Assembly: GCA_003342895.1 (NCBI GenBank)
Contig: PTFA01000112.1
Span: 2,087,470-2,151,469, forward strand
Direction of reading: 5' to 3'
Length of the DNA stretch: 64,000 bases
DNA from: Casuarius casuarius
Lineage: Eukaryota > Chordata > Aves > Casuariiformes > Casuariidae
Part shown: in pieces, positions 23,766-36,600 of the stretch
Layout: every line of letters starts with the position of its first letter
Position numbering within the stretch: position 1 is the stretch's first letter
Position numbers and translations under genes: made by a program
The notes under the pieces: generated by a model
Seen by the model: only the letters and a program-made list of their open reading frames with translations
What the model was told of the DNA's origin: nothing
The model's database searches: none

Positions 23766-25317
23766 TACAGAGAAGCTCAAGTAACCAAAGCGGAGTTATT
23801 GTAACACAACATCAACCAGGTGCCACCAACCAGCCACCGAACGGTCTCCGGCTCTGTGCCGCCACATGGAAACTGTCTCCTGACGTAAAGCACGGACCTA
23901 CAGGCCTGTCGGTCCAGCGGCTTTGCCCTGACGCTGCCTGCAGCAGTGCCATGGAGGGGCAAGGGAGCAACGACAAAAACCCCACCCCTCCACTAGCTCT
24001 TTAGAGGTAAGTTGGCAGTAATTAGGAATAACAGGCTTAAACGCTTTAATGACAAATCTGTGGTCGTTACGTAGGGTCACTACAGGGTCAGGTTGCTGTG
24101 GATGCCATACCCGTGCAATCACCGGTTTTGTGCTCTGCTCAGGCTTTTCTGGGTTGTGTCTTGAAGCGCAACCCTAATTGTGGAGTTCCTGCGTTTATGA
24201 TGCATGGCTGCGGAAGAACGAGCCCCCTGCATTATTATTTTTGAGCTTGTTTTTCAGTACCTTGTGAATATTGAGCTTCTTTTCAAGGAAATCCTGGGGG
24301 CAGTTGTTCTGTAGGCTTTTTGGTATGAGCATAAAACCAAAGATTTGGATTGATGCTATTGCAGTCTGCCCTCTCCCTGCCTGCAGCTGGCCTGCACGTG
24401 AGGATCCGGCACGCAGGGCTGCCTTGAGTCCTGCTGGACGTCAGAAAAATGGACATTTTGGCCAGGCTGAAACCTTCACAGCACAGGGAGCAGGAGGGGA
24501 AAGGCTCACTGTGGCCAGCGGGTCGGGTGCCCGTGTTGCGTGGTGAAACGGCCCTGCTAAAGTGCGGCGGTGGCTGGTGGCAGCAGGGCGGGTGGGGATG
24601 GCTGTGCTCAGCCTACAGCCAAGACCCACATTTAACTGCTGCATGTGTTTTCCCGAATTTCCCTTTCCCAAGCACCTTGGGAAAGCTGCAGGGCTCCCAG
24701 GAAAAGCCCCTGGGACCTAGAGCAAATGGAAACCTTCCCGTTACTCAGTGGAGGCCTGTGCCTTGGAAAGCAACTTTTGAGTTATTCCTCCCACCCTACC
24801 TGTGTCACCGGCTCCGGGCTGGTCCCCAAGGAGGCTCAGGCTGTGGCACAGCTTTCCTGGCCAAGTCGGATGGAAACGGGTGACGCCGCCACAACGAAGA
24901 GCAGAACAGTTTCTCGACAGCAAGAGGCTGAGACCGATGATCCGGAGGCCAACGCTCTCCCCTCGCTCCCTCCAGTCCGGTCCCGGCAGGACAGGCAGCA
25001 GCCTGGTGCTGCAGCATGGCTCAGCATCCCGGGTACCACTAGGGCCCCAGCTGCATGGGTACCGATGCTTAAATTACATATAGAGTAGTCATACCCTATG
25101 ATTTTGTTACCCTTTGCCCACCAGCACTCCTAAAGCTTAGACAGGACCTTGCAGCTCACTTTGAAAGAATTTGCTAAATGTGGCTGTCTACAGTCAGGCA
25201 GCTAATCCTATCCATATTTTTACTATTTACTCAAAATATAATTACTTTTCCCCTGCAATTCTTGTTATTCCCGTAGTCCGAACACTGCAAATCAGGACTT
25301 AGCCTTTAGGCACCATC

Positions 25318-25385
25318 CTGGACAAAGCCTCTTTGCACGCCTCAGTCTGCCCCATCTATAAAACCCCAGGAATTTATTTCTTGCA
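25318..25385 (+). repeat. MIR-like SINE remnant
   Basis: gcctcagtctgccccatc followed by tataaaaccc resembles the MIR 3' core (gcctcagtttccccatc, tgtaaaatgg). The rest is eroded. MIR-type elements are ancient in amniotes. Confidence 0.45.
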
Positions 25386-25487
25386 GTAACATTCAGCAGC
25401 CCAGTGTTTGCATGTCATATTCATCCTTGAATGACTCGCCTTTTAGCCTCAAGAATTCCTTCAGGATTAGTAACACTATTGCAAGAC

Positions 25488-25504
25488 TTTTTTTTTTTTT
25501 TTTT
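25488..25504. repeat. T-run (17)
   Basis: Uninterrupted T homopolymer, about 110 bp after the MIR-like remnant. It is a simple repeat. Confidence 0.9.
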
Positions 25505-26030
25505 AAATACACATAGCAGGTATAAATTAGTGACCCTTTTTGCACAAGAGTGGCAGTCTGACTTCCATCTTATCATTTCTTGGATGATTTGTGTACTGCC
25601 AAGTTGAGGGTGCAGATTTAGACAGCCTGGGGATAGCCAGGGGGCCCCACGTGCGCTAACGCTAAGGGAGCTGCACTGATGTTATTGCAATGGGGTAGCA
25701 GAGGCTTCTTTAAAAGTGCTCAGGATGGACAGAGCATGATATTGGGGTTTTGGGGGGGGATAAGGAAGGAATGTAGGGAAGTGAGAGACACCATTAACAT
25801 ATTGCAACATTAGTCATGAGCCTAGGGACCTGCTTTAACAAATTAAAAAAAAAACCCAACACATAACTTATTTTGGGGAATTCAACCAAAAAGGAAAAAA
25901 AAAAAATCAGAAGTTTCATCTTTTCAATGTAATAACCTTCTACTCCATTTAATCTCCAGTTTAACCATCTGAACAGATAATAGGAAAGTACTGGTAAATA
26001 GGGAATAATCCGAATCAAGGGAGAGGATAG

Positions 26031-29000
26031 AAATAACGCTCAGAAACACGCAGGCACGCTCACAAGCCACAGGCATCCAAGACAGCAGCGAAACCGGGAG
26101 GCGAGTTAGTCAGGACGAACCGGACCATCCCGTCCCACGCCAGGAGACGAGCGGGACCCGCCGCGGGCGTCCGTGGGCAGCGATGCAGCCCAGCGAGCGC
26201 GAGCCCCTCGGTGACCCCCGGCTCGCAGAAGCAGCAGCCTCCCGCCGCTGCGGTGGGCACGTTCACGTCAGGCGGACTCGGCAGTGAGACGGACGGTGAT
26301 AAAAGCACCGCTCTTGCCTTTGGCTGTTTTTACCTAGAAGAAAAACTCTTCAGTTTGGGGTCCAGTCTCGTGCCACTAAAGCCAAGAACCGGAGCAGGGT
26401 CAGACCTTGATGTCCCATTTATTGCATTTACAAGGTTGTGCGTTAATTCTCGTGCAGCTCTGCTTACCTGTCCTCTTTGCTAACACGCACTGGAGAGGAT
26501 GGGGGGAAAGAGCAGCTGAGATTACATTTTTTCTTTCAGTCAGATTGAGGCTTTGTTCCATTTTCTTGGAAACTTGAAGACGGTGGAAGGATTGAAACTT
26601 GGTGCTGGAGAAAAAAGAGCTCTGGCGCCTGCGGAGGCGTGCATCCCGTCGCTGTCCCGCTCCGGTACGTGCCAAGCCATGCGCCTGCTCCTAAGGGGCA
26701 CCTTCATTTGTGGCTCTGATTTTATCCCCAGTGTTTCAGCCCCCAGGCTCCTGCCGTGCGCTGGTAGAGCTCCAAGCTGCTACAGCGCAGGCTCACGGCC
26801 GACACGTCCGTGGCGCGGAGGGTCCTGCCCTGTGAAACAGCCTGGCTGGGCGCTGCGGCGGAGAGCTGCCTCCGGCCCTGGCCCGGCCACAGGATTGCCT
26901 CCTGCCCTCTGAAACGAAGCTCTGCTCTGGGCAAGGGAAAAATAAGGTGGGTTTGGTGCTCAGCTGGCACCGGGGGTCTCAGCGGGGCCCCAACAGCGAT
27001 GCACCACCCGGGAAAGGTGCAAACGAGCTCCAGCCTTCAGCCCTTTTCACACAAGAAACGATGGAAAACATCACATCGAAGCCTTTTCAGGGGTGATTTA
27101 AATGACTTTGCGAGCAAGCCAGCGAGCGCAGGAGCAGCAGCCAGGGTGCCCGTGGCAGCCGGTGCTCGGGGCAGCCTGCAAACCCCACGCAAACCGGCCG
27201 GGCCGAAGGGGCAGCGGCGGCCGAGGACAAGCGGGACCCGTGTCGGCGGAGCGGGAGCCGCCGGCCGGCCCCGCAGCTGCGCGAGCGGCTCTGGAAGGGG
27301 CTGCTGTGGCCGCTGCGTGCTCAGGCTGCCCGGGACGCTTCGGGAAACCCCGCGGCCGAGGCGTGCGGGCAGGCAGGATTACCGTCCTCATAGGAGAGAC
27401 GGCTCAGAGACTTTTTAAATTAATGCCTGCCTTGGTGAGTTGTTGAAGAAAATGTTTTTGGACGTTGCCCTGTCAAAACCAAATTAAGCAGCAGGATCAT
27501 GTCTGGAGAGCAGAAACTTAAAAGAAAAAAAGTCAAGTGAACAGCGTTAGATATAGAAGATGCTCTCTTAGATCTGGGCTCCTTGAGTACATTCCTTAAG
27601 CACTCCCAGCTGATCCTATTTTGTGCTCATTTAGTATCTGATAGCTAATTTTTTTTAAATCATCTCTGTTTAATGCTCTTTAAAGGCTGTATCACATTCT
27701 TTCCCTTTTAAGAATTTCACCTGACCTGTATACTTTTTTAAAAAAGCATACTCTAATTAGGATGTTTTGGGCCTTTTCCAGGCCCAATCCAGGCTTTTAA
27801 CAAACCAATACCTCCTATCTTCCTCCTGATGCGGCCTCAGCCTCCCCAGACATCACATCCAACCTGACCCAAGCGTGATCGAGAAACCGCAGCAGCCGCC
27901 CCAGCGGGGAGCGCTAAGCTGTTATCCAGACGCCTGACCTGTACTGCCTGGAAAAGATGCTCTTCCAGAGCTGCAGTTTTCAGCCAAAAACAATGGCACT
28001 CGCTGCACAGTAAACTCATAGGTCAAACGAAGGCTGAGCTGTATAAAAAAAAAATCCCAGAAAGGTATTTTTGACTTCGCACGCCCCATGGTTGGCAGAA
28101 CGTGCACCTGCAGGGGTCCGTGCATGCCGCGGTGCGACAGCAGGGCTGCGACCGGCCGAGCCCCCGGGACCAGCCGAAGCCGGGGCTGCCCTCCCCGCCG
28201 AGCACCGAGGTCCTGGCGCAGCGTGTGTCCCGTAACATGTCTTTGCCCATGCGGGGACCAGTAACATATGACATTATTGGCCAGACACGGAGGATGTGAT
28301 TGCAACCAGCCAGCACCTGCTAGCATAAAACCTTACCTGCGAAGCAAGAGCAGCCACCAGTGCAAGAGGTGGGAACCGGCAGCTGCCTCGCCTGCGGCGT
28401 GGGGGCCACGGGGACCATCCACATGGGATCCCACGGCCAGCCACGTCGAGTCGGGTCTCTGCTGCGTGTCCGACGGGGGCTCCCAGGCTGAACGAAGCCG
28501 GCCGTCGCTGGGGCAGGCAGCGAAATTTTGGCCTCCCCAACTGGACGAAGGGTCCACGGGGCTCACGCCTCTCTTCCCCCCGCTAGGCACGCTCGGTTTA
28601 ACAGAGCTCCAGAAACGAGCAAGCTTCAGGAAATCAGTGTTTTTAGTCTCTCTTTTTTATTGCCTGTAAAATAGCAGGAGGCTTTCAAAGCAACAGCAAA
28701 TCCTGTTAAAAAAAGAAGAGAAAATTAAAGAAATGTTTCTTGTCTCAGATCCAGCCCTCTTCACCTTAACTTTCCATCATGGTACATAAAACTTTTGTAT
28801 ATTTTGGCACCACAAAGAAATAGCTTTTCCCCCTTCCGTTCCTCGCACAGCCCAGGAGCTCTGAGTGAGCTTTAAAAAAGTTTTGCACAAACACAGAATG
28901 GCCAAATAATAGAGCAAGAAAACAGCATTAAACTTTGTAGACAATCAACTTTATTCTGTGCACAGCAGCTAGTTTCTCCTGCTCTCAGCAGAAATAAAAA

Positions 29001-29850
29001 TTTACAAGTGCCCTGGGAAAGCATTAGAAACCAAACACGTCCAGACAAAGTCTAGTGCAAACTACTTGGGACTAGGTCTGTGCCTCCCCTCCCGAAAGGC
29101 TCGCTGTGTGCCCGCCGGGGCAGCCGCGCCGATGGCTCCCGAAATGACCCCCCCCCGCCCCGAGAGCTCAGTGCAGGAGCTAAGGGTGGAGATTTCGGTA
29201 TCACAGTCACATGCATGTCCAGGACAGCTCTTTGCTCTTGTGAATCTTCCAGTCCAAAGGCCCTTTCTGCGTTAATGCCGGCGCGTTGCTGCGGAGGAAG
29301 CACGCTCATGTACTCGGAAGAAAGCGGCAGCTCCCTATGCAGGGAGGAAAAACCCCACTATTGAAGACAAGGGATCAAAGATGAGGGAATCGGATGCGTT
29401 CTCAGGCACACGCACCAGCCCTTTCCGCAGGGAGCATATTAGGTTTGCCTGTACGCTCTTAATGCATTGCATGTCATCTTCCAAGCATAGCAAATAACAT
29501 TTTCATAAAGCACTGCTTTTAATCAAGCACAACCTTCGCGTCCCCGAAGGAGCTATCTGGAGTCTCTCCCTTCCCTCCGCTGTTCTTCCTTGCCCCCTTT
29601 TAACTCCCTCCCTCGGAGGCCGGTGCCTCCAGCAGCGAGGGCTTGCCGGGCTCCCCTTGGAGCTCATTAACACGGGGCCATCAGGCAGCCCGCGCGGCAG
29701 GAGCGCGGTGCCTGCGTCCCTCCCGGGGCCCGGCGCGCGGGGCTCGCCTGTCGCGTAGCAATGCATCAATAACGCGGCGCTTACGCGAAAACGCAGCGTG
29801 AGCCCCGAGCCCAGAGCCCCGCGCGTGCTGCGACGCTGCGGCAGGAGGCC
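26031..29850. other. Alternating CpG-rich and AT-rich intergenic DNA
   Basis: CpG-rich parts at about 26040-26310, 26620-26900, 27120-27400, 28080-28600 and 29090-29830. AT-rich islands at about 27400-27800 and 28620-29040. The AT-rich islands lack obvious transposon signatures and look more like conserved non-coding DNA. At 28944-28949 a minus-strand AATAAA occurs without an attached gene. No exon could be recognised. Confidence 0.45.
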
Positions 29851-32080
29851 GGTCTTGATGCGGCAGCAGGGCCCCGTAAGCCCTGTGCTTACACAGGGTA
29901 TTAAAAACACTAATTATCCCTCGGCGTCCTGCAAACACAGAGCAGGTTATTTGCATAGCCCGCTGCTGCTGCGGCTGGGTTCAGAGGTTGGGTGTCTGGA
30001 TTTAAGCTGCCCAAAATACATTCCAGAATATCACAGCAAAGCACCGATCGCATTACTCCAGTGACGGGGACAAGCGACTCGCTGAGCAGCGGCTCCACGA
30101 CCTGGTGCACTGTCACAAGTGCATCCATTGACGGGAAGCAAGAAAGCAGGCTGTGTGGGTGAGAGCGAGCGAGACGAGCTTCTGAAAGAGCCAGACGGTT
30201 ATTTCCTGCGTGGCAGATGCTTTCTATTCAACACATCAAAGAGAAAAGCCTTCCAAAATGTATTTGTTACTTTAGCAAGCGCAAATTCTCAGGGTGAGGG
30301 GTTGAGTCCCCCTTCCATGCCCATTCGGCAGGCAGCAAGGGCTCCTGCAGAGAAAGGCAGAGCTCCCACCAGCTTTAACAAGGGCAGGATTGACATCTTG
30401 TTTTTGCTCCCTGCTTAATGAGGATGGACAGGGAGCATGGAGACAAGATCACTCCTGGCTGCACGCTGCTGCTCAGGGTCACCCTTCCCACGGCTGGCTC
30501 CGGGCATGAACCCTCATATCTGCGTCTAAAAAGCCAAACTGGAGTCTCGGAGCATGAGGTCTGTTCAGAAATGTAAAAAACTGCAGACCTTTGCTCTCAG
30601 GTGCAAATGGCTCATTATGGCCTTTCTCAGATGGTGCTGATGAGAGGAATTGCTCTTCGCTGATGAGAAATCCTGCATTTTCTTCTCTGGGAGAACACAG
30701 CTTTGTTCCCTTCGCCCATTTAATAAAGCACAATTTATCAGTCTAAATTGGTGAGCCCGTTAGCAAGTGATTCAAATCAACTTCAGCAACTATGAGCAAT
30801 CACATGTACTTGAAGAAACTCACTTATGCCACTTTCAGCAAAACCTGAGGAAAGCTGGATGTGAGTGCACTACCGTAGCCTATTAATGCTCACAAAACCC
30901 ATTTAAATGAATCTCTGAAGGTTGATTGAGACTTCTGTAATGAAACTCCATAAAGAGTCAGCTCCATCCTTCAAGTAGAGCAGGCAAGGGCTCCCTGGCT
31001 TGCTCTCTCGGTAGCTGTGGGCAGGAAAAGCAAACTCTACAGAAGAGCAAGCTTACACTTTCCTCACAGAGGAAGCTCAAATGTGTTCAAAAATACAGAT
31101 AAGAAAGCCTGAGGTCTCCTGTAGCTCTGCAGGCCAAGCTGTATCCTTGTTTCCATAGCAGACCTCTCTAGACCACCACAGTTACACCACATTGGCAATT
31201 CAGCTGACCTAGTCCTTCCCCTAATTTGCCATCAAGCCAGTGACCCAGTGAAGGGCATCAAGCTGCTAAAGGCCCTGATCCTTAGCATGAAAGCCTCCAA
31301 CACAGGGGTAACGTAACATGATGGCAAGGAAGGCATTTAACCCTTGGCAACCTGTTTTCATTTTACCTTCAGGGCAAGACCACTCACCCCAGCTAAACTA
31401 TACTTTTCCCTTCCAGTGGGAACCAAGCATTTTCTTAGCTCAAAACAAATGCTATTAACTAAACAACCGCATTTCATTGCATGGAAAAACCGTGCTCTCT
31501 CATGAGACAGCTCAAGGCACATTCAGCATCAGAGCAGCTAGGCTTACTGGCTGAGCCTTCCCCAGGCAGCCAAGGAAAATTAAACTTCTCCAGAGCACAA
31601 AACCAAACATTCCTCTACTTGCAATATGAGCACTTACACACCATCTTCCCAACATAACCCAGCACTTTAAACCTGCCTGAAACTGGACAGGCTGCCTGGA
31701 AATAAATAGCCACAAGCCCCTCCAAAGGCATTTCCACACCAACCACCTTCCCCTGCAAGCAGCAGGGCCCCAGCCAACAAATACCTCCTTACTCCCAAGA
31801 GAAGAGACCCTCCCCTTGCCCACAAACCCTTGCAGGCTCCTGAGGCCTCCCAGGTGCCCCATTTTAGGCTGATTCACCCTCAAAGCAGCTGTGGGCCCTG
31901 CCAGATGCTGCACGCCCCTGCGGCAGCCTGCGGCAAGATCCTGAAGGCTTGGGCTGCAAAACTGACCGCTTCTCAGGCCCGGCTTTTGCACCCGTAGTCT
32001 CTAAAGTCTAAATCTCTGTATGGACATATCTAAAAATATATTAAAGAGCATGTATCTATATAGCCTTTTGCCAAGGCAGA
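29851..32080. other. Intergenic, includes a CpG-poor block
   Basis: Sequence from about 30830 to 31900 has very few CpG dinucleotides, unlike the CpG-rich DNA on both sides. From about 31660 the plus strand is pyrimidine/CA-rich. A 159-codon minus-strand frame (31512-31991) crosses it without recognisable domains. The block may be an old retroelement insertion, but no terminal repeat, target duplication or protein motif was found. Confidence 0.4.
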
Positions 32081-33305
32081 GGGTTTAACCCCTGGAAAGT
32101 GCGTCCCTGTCCACCAGAGGATCGGCTGGCTTGCAGCGAGCGCAGCGGCTTCCCCTTGGGCAGGACTTCGGGAGCGTGGGTGGTTTCTTGTGGAAAAATA
32201 TCGCTGTTGGGGGCTGCAGAGCCCGGCCAGGCGGGGTGTCCCCGCTCCGGGAGACGTGGCGGCCGCTGGCGCGGAGCTGGGCATCGCTGTCCCTGCGCGG
32301 GTGCCTGGAGCCGGGAGAGGCAGCGGGTGCCATGGGGAGGGAGGCTGGTCCCGTCCCTGCTCCTGTAGCAGTGCCTGCTGTGCTGAGATAAAAGCTGCTG
32401 TTTGCCTTTTCTCTCCTAATCTCCCTTCGCGCTGGTCTCCCCTATAGTCCATCAAGCGCTTTTAATCTCTAATTGCATATGACGGATGAGCCCGGGCTGC
32501 ACAGGCAGCGCTGCCAAGACCCGCGTCTCGGAGCCTGCGCTAGCTCCTTCGGCCAGCCATAACACACTGCAGGACCATTAAGGGTTTATAGTTTGTATAC
32601 ATAACACCCTCGGAGTACCAGAGGGTGGTTTATCCAAACAGAAAAGAATGGAGATGAATGAATGCAGCAATGACTTTTGGCCAGGAAATACTTTAATTTT
32701 AATTAGGGGGGAAGGGGCGCGAGAGGAGCGAAGAGGCTTTCTTCTCTCACAAAAGACAAGACTAATGGGTTTACAGCTGCAGGCGCTGACCTTGGAGCAT
32801 CCCGTGTAATGCTAGTGCTGAAATGTTTGGATGTGATGTTAGACCCGATAACCTTGCTGCTAAAAGGAAGAACTAAAGGGAAACGTCTGAACGGGGAGGG
32901 ATCCATTTCATGAGGATGGACGGCCGTATTTATTTATTTTCCCCCTCTCGTCTTCCCTTTCAGCCGCCTTTGGCGACACAGCGGTCGAGCATAGTCATGC
33001 AGGCCTCATCTATTTTGCAGCGAAAAGACTGAATTGCTGCAGTTTTCCCACTCTTAGGACCCCGTAGCCCCTGGAGCCCGGCTTGCAAGCCCTCGTCTTC
33101 CCGGAGCCGGCGGCACAGCTCCCACCTCCACCCTGGCTTGGAGGCGACGGGGTGTCACCGTCGGGACCGGTCCCAGCATCTGCCACGGCCCTGCGGAGCA
33201 TCGCCCTCCCGCTGCCCCGTCCCGGCCCCTGTCCCACCGAGCCGGCCGCCGGGCAGGCCGAAACAGCAGCGCGCGTGCGCCGTGCCGAACAGCCACCGGT
33301 GCTTC
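32081..33305. other. CpG-rich blocks flanking an AT-rich island
   Basis: CpG-rich at about 32090-32380 and 33050-33300, with AT-rich sequence at about 32560-32960 between them (including ttaattttaattagg). I recognise no exon. Confidence 0.4.
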
Positions 33306-33610
33306 CTATTAAAAGTATTTTTACGAGGATGATGATTATTAATATTATATAGGGACTGTAATTTTCTCCCGCCTCGCTCCGACATCTCACAAAATAAACA
33401 GTTGCTGCATTATCCCCTTGTAAATGAGACCACAGGATTGTAAACTTTAATTTGTTACTTTTGGCTGCTCGCAGGTCTGGCAGACAATTAAACCAATTCA
33501 TTAGTTCACAGAGGCACATTTTTGGCCACGTCTGGCTGCGTGAAGTCATCCAGTGAGTGCACTGGATGTAGGGGGCAAAAAAAATGCGCAGCGTCTTCGC
33601 CACGTGATGC
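33306..33610. promoter_or_regulatory. Candidate conserved non-coding element
   Basis: An AT-rich island between GC-rich flanks with ordered, non-repetitive sequence: repeated attatt/aatatt motifs, aataaacagttgctgc, ttaatttgttac, aattaaaccaattcattag and a perfect 9-bp inverted repeat at 33547-33568. A long incidental minus-strand frame (33010-33705) crosses it. It looks like a developmental enhancer, but that is an inference from composition and motif density. Confidence 0.35.
33547..33568. other. Perfect 9-bp inverted repeat
   Basis: catccagtg and cactggatg are separated by agtg. The pairing does not extend further on either side, so it is too short for a microRNA precursor. It could be a palindromic binding site. 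Confidence 0.6.
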
Positions 33611-36600
33611 TTCAGTAACTGTACGAATGCGTCCAGCTGCGTTTTGGGGACCAGCGGGGCCGGGGCCGGGGCCGGGCTCCTGCTGCTCCGCTCTGCCCTG
33701 GCCACGAGCCGTGGGCAGCCCGCTGACCTGCTGCGTCGGCCAGACGCTGCATCGATCCTGCGGCTGACTGCGAGGGAGCTGGGTCATGCCTGGGGCTTAA
33801 CCTTTGCGTTGCGGCGGGTTTGCTCAGTGAAACTCCTCGGGACACAGCAGAACATGCTGAGCTCTTGGAAACGCTGATCTGTCTGGCTGTAACCTCCAGC
33901 GCCGTCCCCGCCAGCTGGATCGAGGCCTTGAACAGCCAAACCAGTTGTGATACCTGCTTCCCCAGCTGGAGACTCACGGTCAGCCTGTGAAGCCTCGCAA
34001 GAACGGCACTCACTTTTAACCTTTTCAGGGCTATCATATGCTGAGAGTTAAGTTTTTTGTTTGTTTCTTTTTAAATAGAAGCCATAACAATATATTATAA
34101 TGTTAATATTGCCTTTGCTGTCCAAAGGGGCTTAAAGTAAACCACCAAGCAGTTGAGGAAGCCTTGTTGGACCTTTTTTCTCATGCACAGTGTAGTTTCT
34201 TAGATGTCCATTAGCAAACCAAAGCTCTTGCACCATTTTAGTTTTGAGACCCCTGTAAAATCCCTGCCCTTTTTTCCCCACGCCGCAGAAGCTGTGGAAG
34301 CCCTCAGGTCCCATGACCAAGTATCCATCAACATTATCAGGCCCTTGGAAAGGCAGCTGAGCTTCACAGTGGCCTTGACAGTGGTGTGTATTAATAGTTG
34401 TTCCTGAGATATAGCAGGAAATTCGCTTGCTTTCTCTCTCTCTTTCTCATAGTCCTTCGCTGGCTGATGGATGAGGTATGGTTTCCTGGATCTTAATTGA
34501 TTTTGTGGGAATTTACACACAAGTGGTTGAATGCATCTTAAAGGCAGGCGTGAGGTTTTTAGCTTGCAGTCAGTATTGGTGAAATGCAAAGAATAATACA
34601 GATTCCAGCGAGGAACCTAGAATTCTTTAGGCCCATTTTCTTCCAGCTTTTTCATTCAACAAGTTACTAATGAGACACTCTTAAATCCTTTCCTCCTCCT
34701 TCCAGGGCAGCACGCAGGCCCCTTGGCTGTGTCAATGATTTAGCAAACATCCAGAAAGGGTTTTGCAGCGACGGTAGTGCCTGCGTTTCTGCTCGAGAGC
34801 CATCGACCCAGATGAAAGGCCTTTCCAAGACGGAGAGGGACATGTGACATAAGAGGATCTTGACCTCATGGTACAGTAAAAAATGGAATTTCCATCATCT
34901 CCAGTCTCTTTGCACCATTAAGAAGATGGGGGAGAAATCCTGACTCGCTGAGACATGGTGTCACTTGGGAAATGGCTCCTGTATTGCGAGCAGCCAGGCT
35001 CACTCCCCTCCCAAGATAAAATTTTTCATTCCTTTGATAAACTCCCTCTCAAAAATTACTCTCATCTCAAAGTTGTTAGAATCAAATAAAACAGCACTCA
35101 ACATGGAAGGGAAAGTTTTTGAATAATGAAACTTAAAGGGTTCCCCAAACGAGTTTCCTCCAATGCTTTTCACAACAGCCAGCACCTGGGTTGTACTGGA
35201 TTTGCTCAGTTTTCCTTTTTTGTGATTTTCCCAAAGCAAGTCGCAGGCGCTGGTGGGAACCTGCTCTCCAGCCGAGCTCTCCCGCCTGTAATCCTTGTCA
35301 CCCGGTCAGGGTGGCACCCGCCAGCGCAGGAAGGGTCCCCAGGGGCTGACGAGCAAAATCCAGCTTTCCCGGGCTGCGGCTTGAAGGACTTGAGAGAAGA
35401 CGTCTTAATGGGCAACACTGGAAACCAAGGGGCTGCCGCTGGGAAGCAGCTGCTGCCGTTGTTGTGCTACTGAAGTCCCAGCTCACCGCACTGCGGTCAG
35501 AATAACCGGACGCAGGAGCGGCGGGAGCCCGAGTCACGTCCCGGCCTCCTTGGGGCATCTTAAACAAATGTGCTAGAAGACAACGTCCTTGTGCCTCACG
35601 TTAGACACCCAGGTGCCTCGGTTTTGGGGAGGCTGCGGTGGGGATTGGAGCATTTATGAAAAGCTGGTCACCGATATCCGTGTGTAACTGGGTTTTCCCT
35701 TCTGTGAAATAATATTAATGGAAATGCTTTGATAGCTAGCAGAGCAAAAGCTGCCTAAGAGCTAGTTAGCAGCAGTGAACATCTGCTCTCCCTCTTCCTC
35801 CAGCAGCCTCTCTGAAGCCCTCTTGTCTTTACACGTGTCCTTCCTTGCTGGGCCTCGCTCCGTCGGGAAAAGCCAATGAGGTGGGGGAGGAAAAATGTTT
35901 CTTTTTTCCCCCCAGTTATTCTGAAAAGCGGAAGAGGACCCTGCCTTCTGCAGGCCGAGCTGCCGCCGCCGGCGTGCGAGGTTTCACCCGGCCGGGCAGG
36001 GCCTTGGCTGCGTGAGCGTCCTTCGGACGTCCGATACACCAGGGCTTCGCCCACCGTGGGCAGCTGCGGGTCACGGCATGAGTTTCTGTCACATATCTGA
36101 GGAGGAGGAGGAGGATGAAGCTGATTGTGTTTTGCATCAAAAAAAGAAATAGGGCTGCTAGTTTTCTCCTTTCAGCTGTTCATCCAGGCTCAGTGCGAAG
36201 GGCCTGACACCCAGCCGTCGCTGCGGGCCGGTGTGACCGGCGAGACACGCGAGCCGCCATCCAAGCCTGGCAATGACCGACCTTCTGCTCAACCACCAAT
36301 TGAAAATCCAGCGCCTGCCGGAGAGCTTCCCGCAGGAGGGACAGGCAGGTATATCTCTATTTTGACATGTCCTAGTTGAATACGGAAGAGAACAAGCAGA
36401 AAATGGCTGAAGATAAATGCAGCAATTAGGGAAGCTTAATGGAGCAGAAGGATTTTGTGAGGAGACAAAGAAATTGCCATGCGGACACCCGCGAGGAGGT
36501 CTCGGCCACGCCGGCACCGCAGGCTCAAGCTGTGCTTCGGCAGCGGGTCCGTGGCAAGGGATGGTGACCCCTCTTGTCTGGCCACACATCTCTGAAAGGC

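Larger units (their letters stand above)
23021..26030. other. Intergenic, AT-rich with GC-rich middle; no gene recognised
   Basis: AT-rich at 23021-23760 and 25080-26030, with GC-rich sequence at about 24350-25080. The homeodomain-type motif cluster, MIR-like remnant and T-run inside it are listed separately. Open frames of up to 147 codons have no recognisable content. Confidence 0.5.

Noticed and set aside
31512..31991. 159-codon minus-strand frame
   Set aside because: It comes from a CpG-poor, Pro/Cys-coding composition with no known motif. It is kept only as part of the CpG-poor block.
33010..33705. 231-codon minus-strand open frame
   Set aside because: No recognisable domain or splice context. 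It mixes GC-rich and AT-rich DNA, and the centre looks like non-coding conserved sequence.
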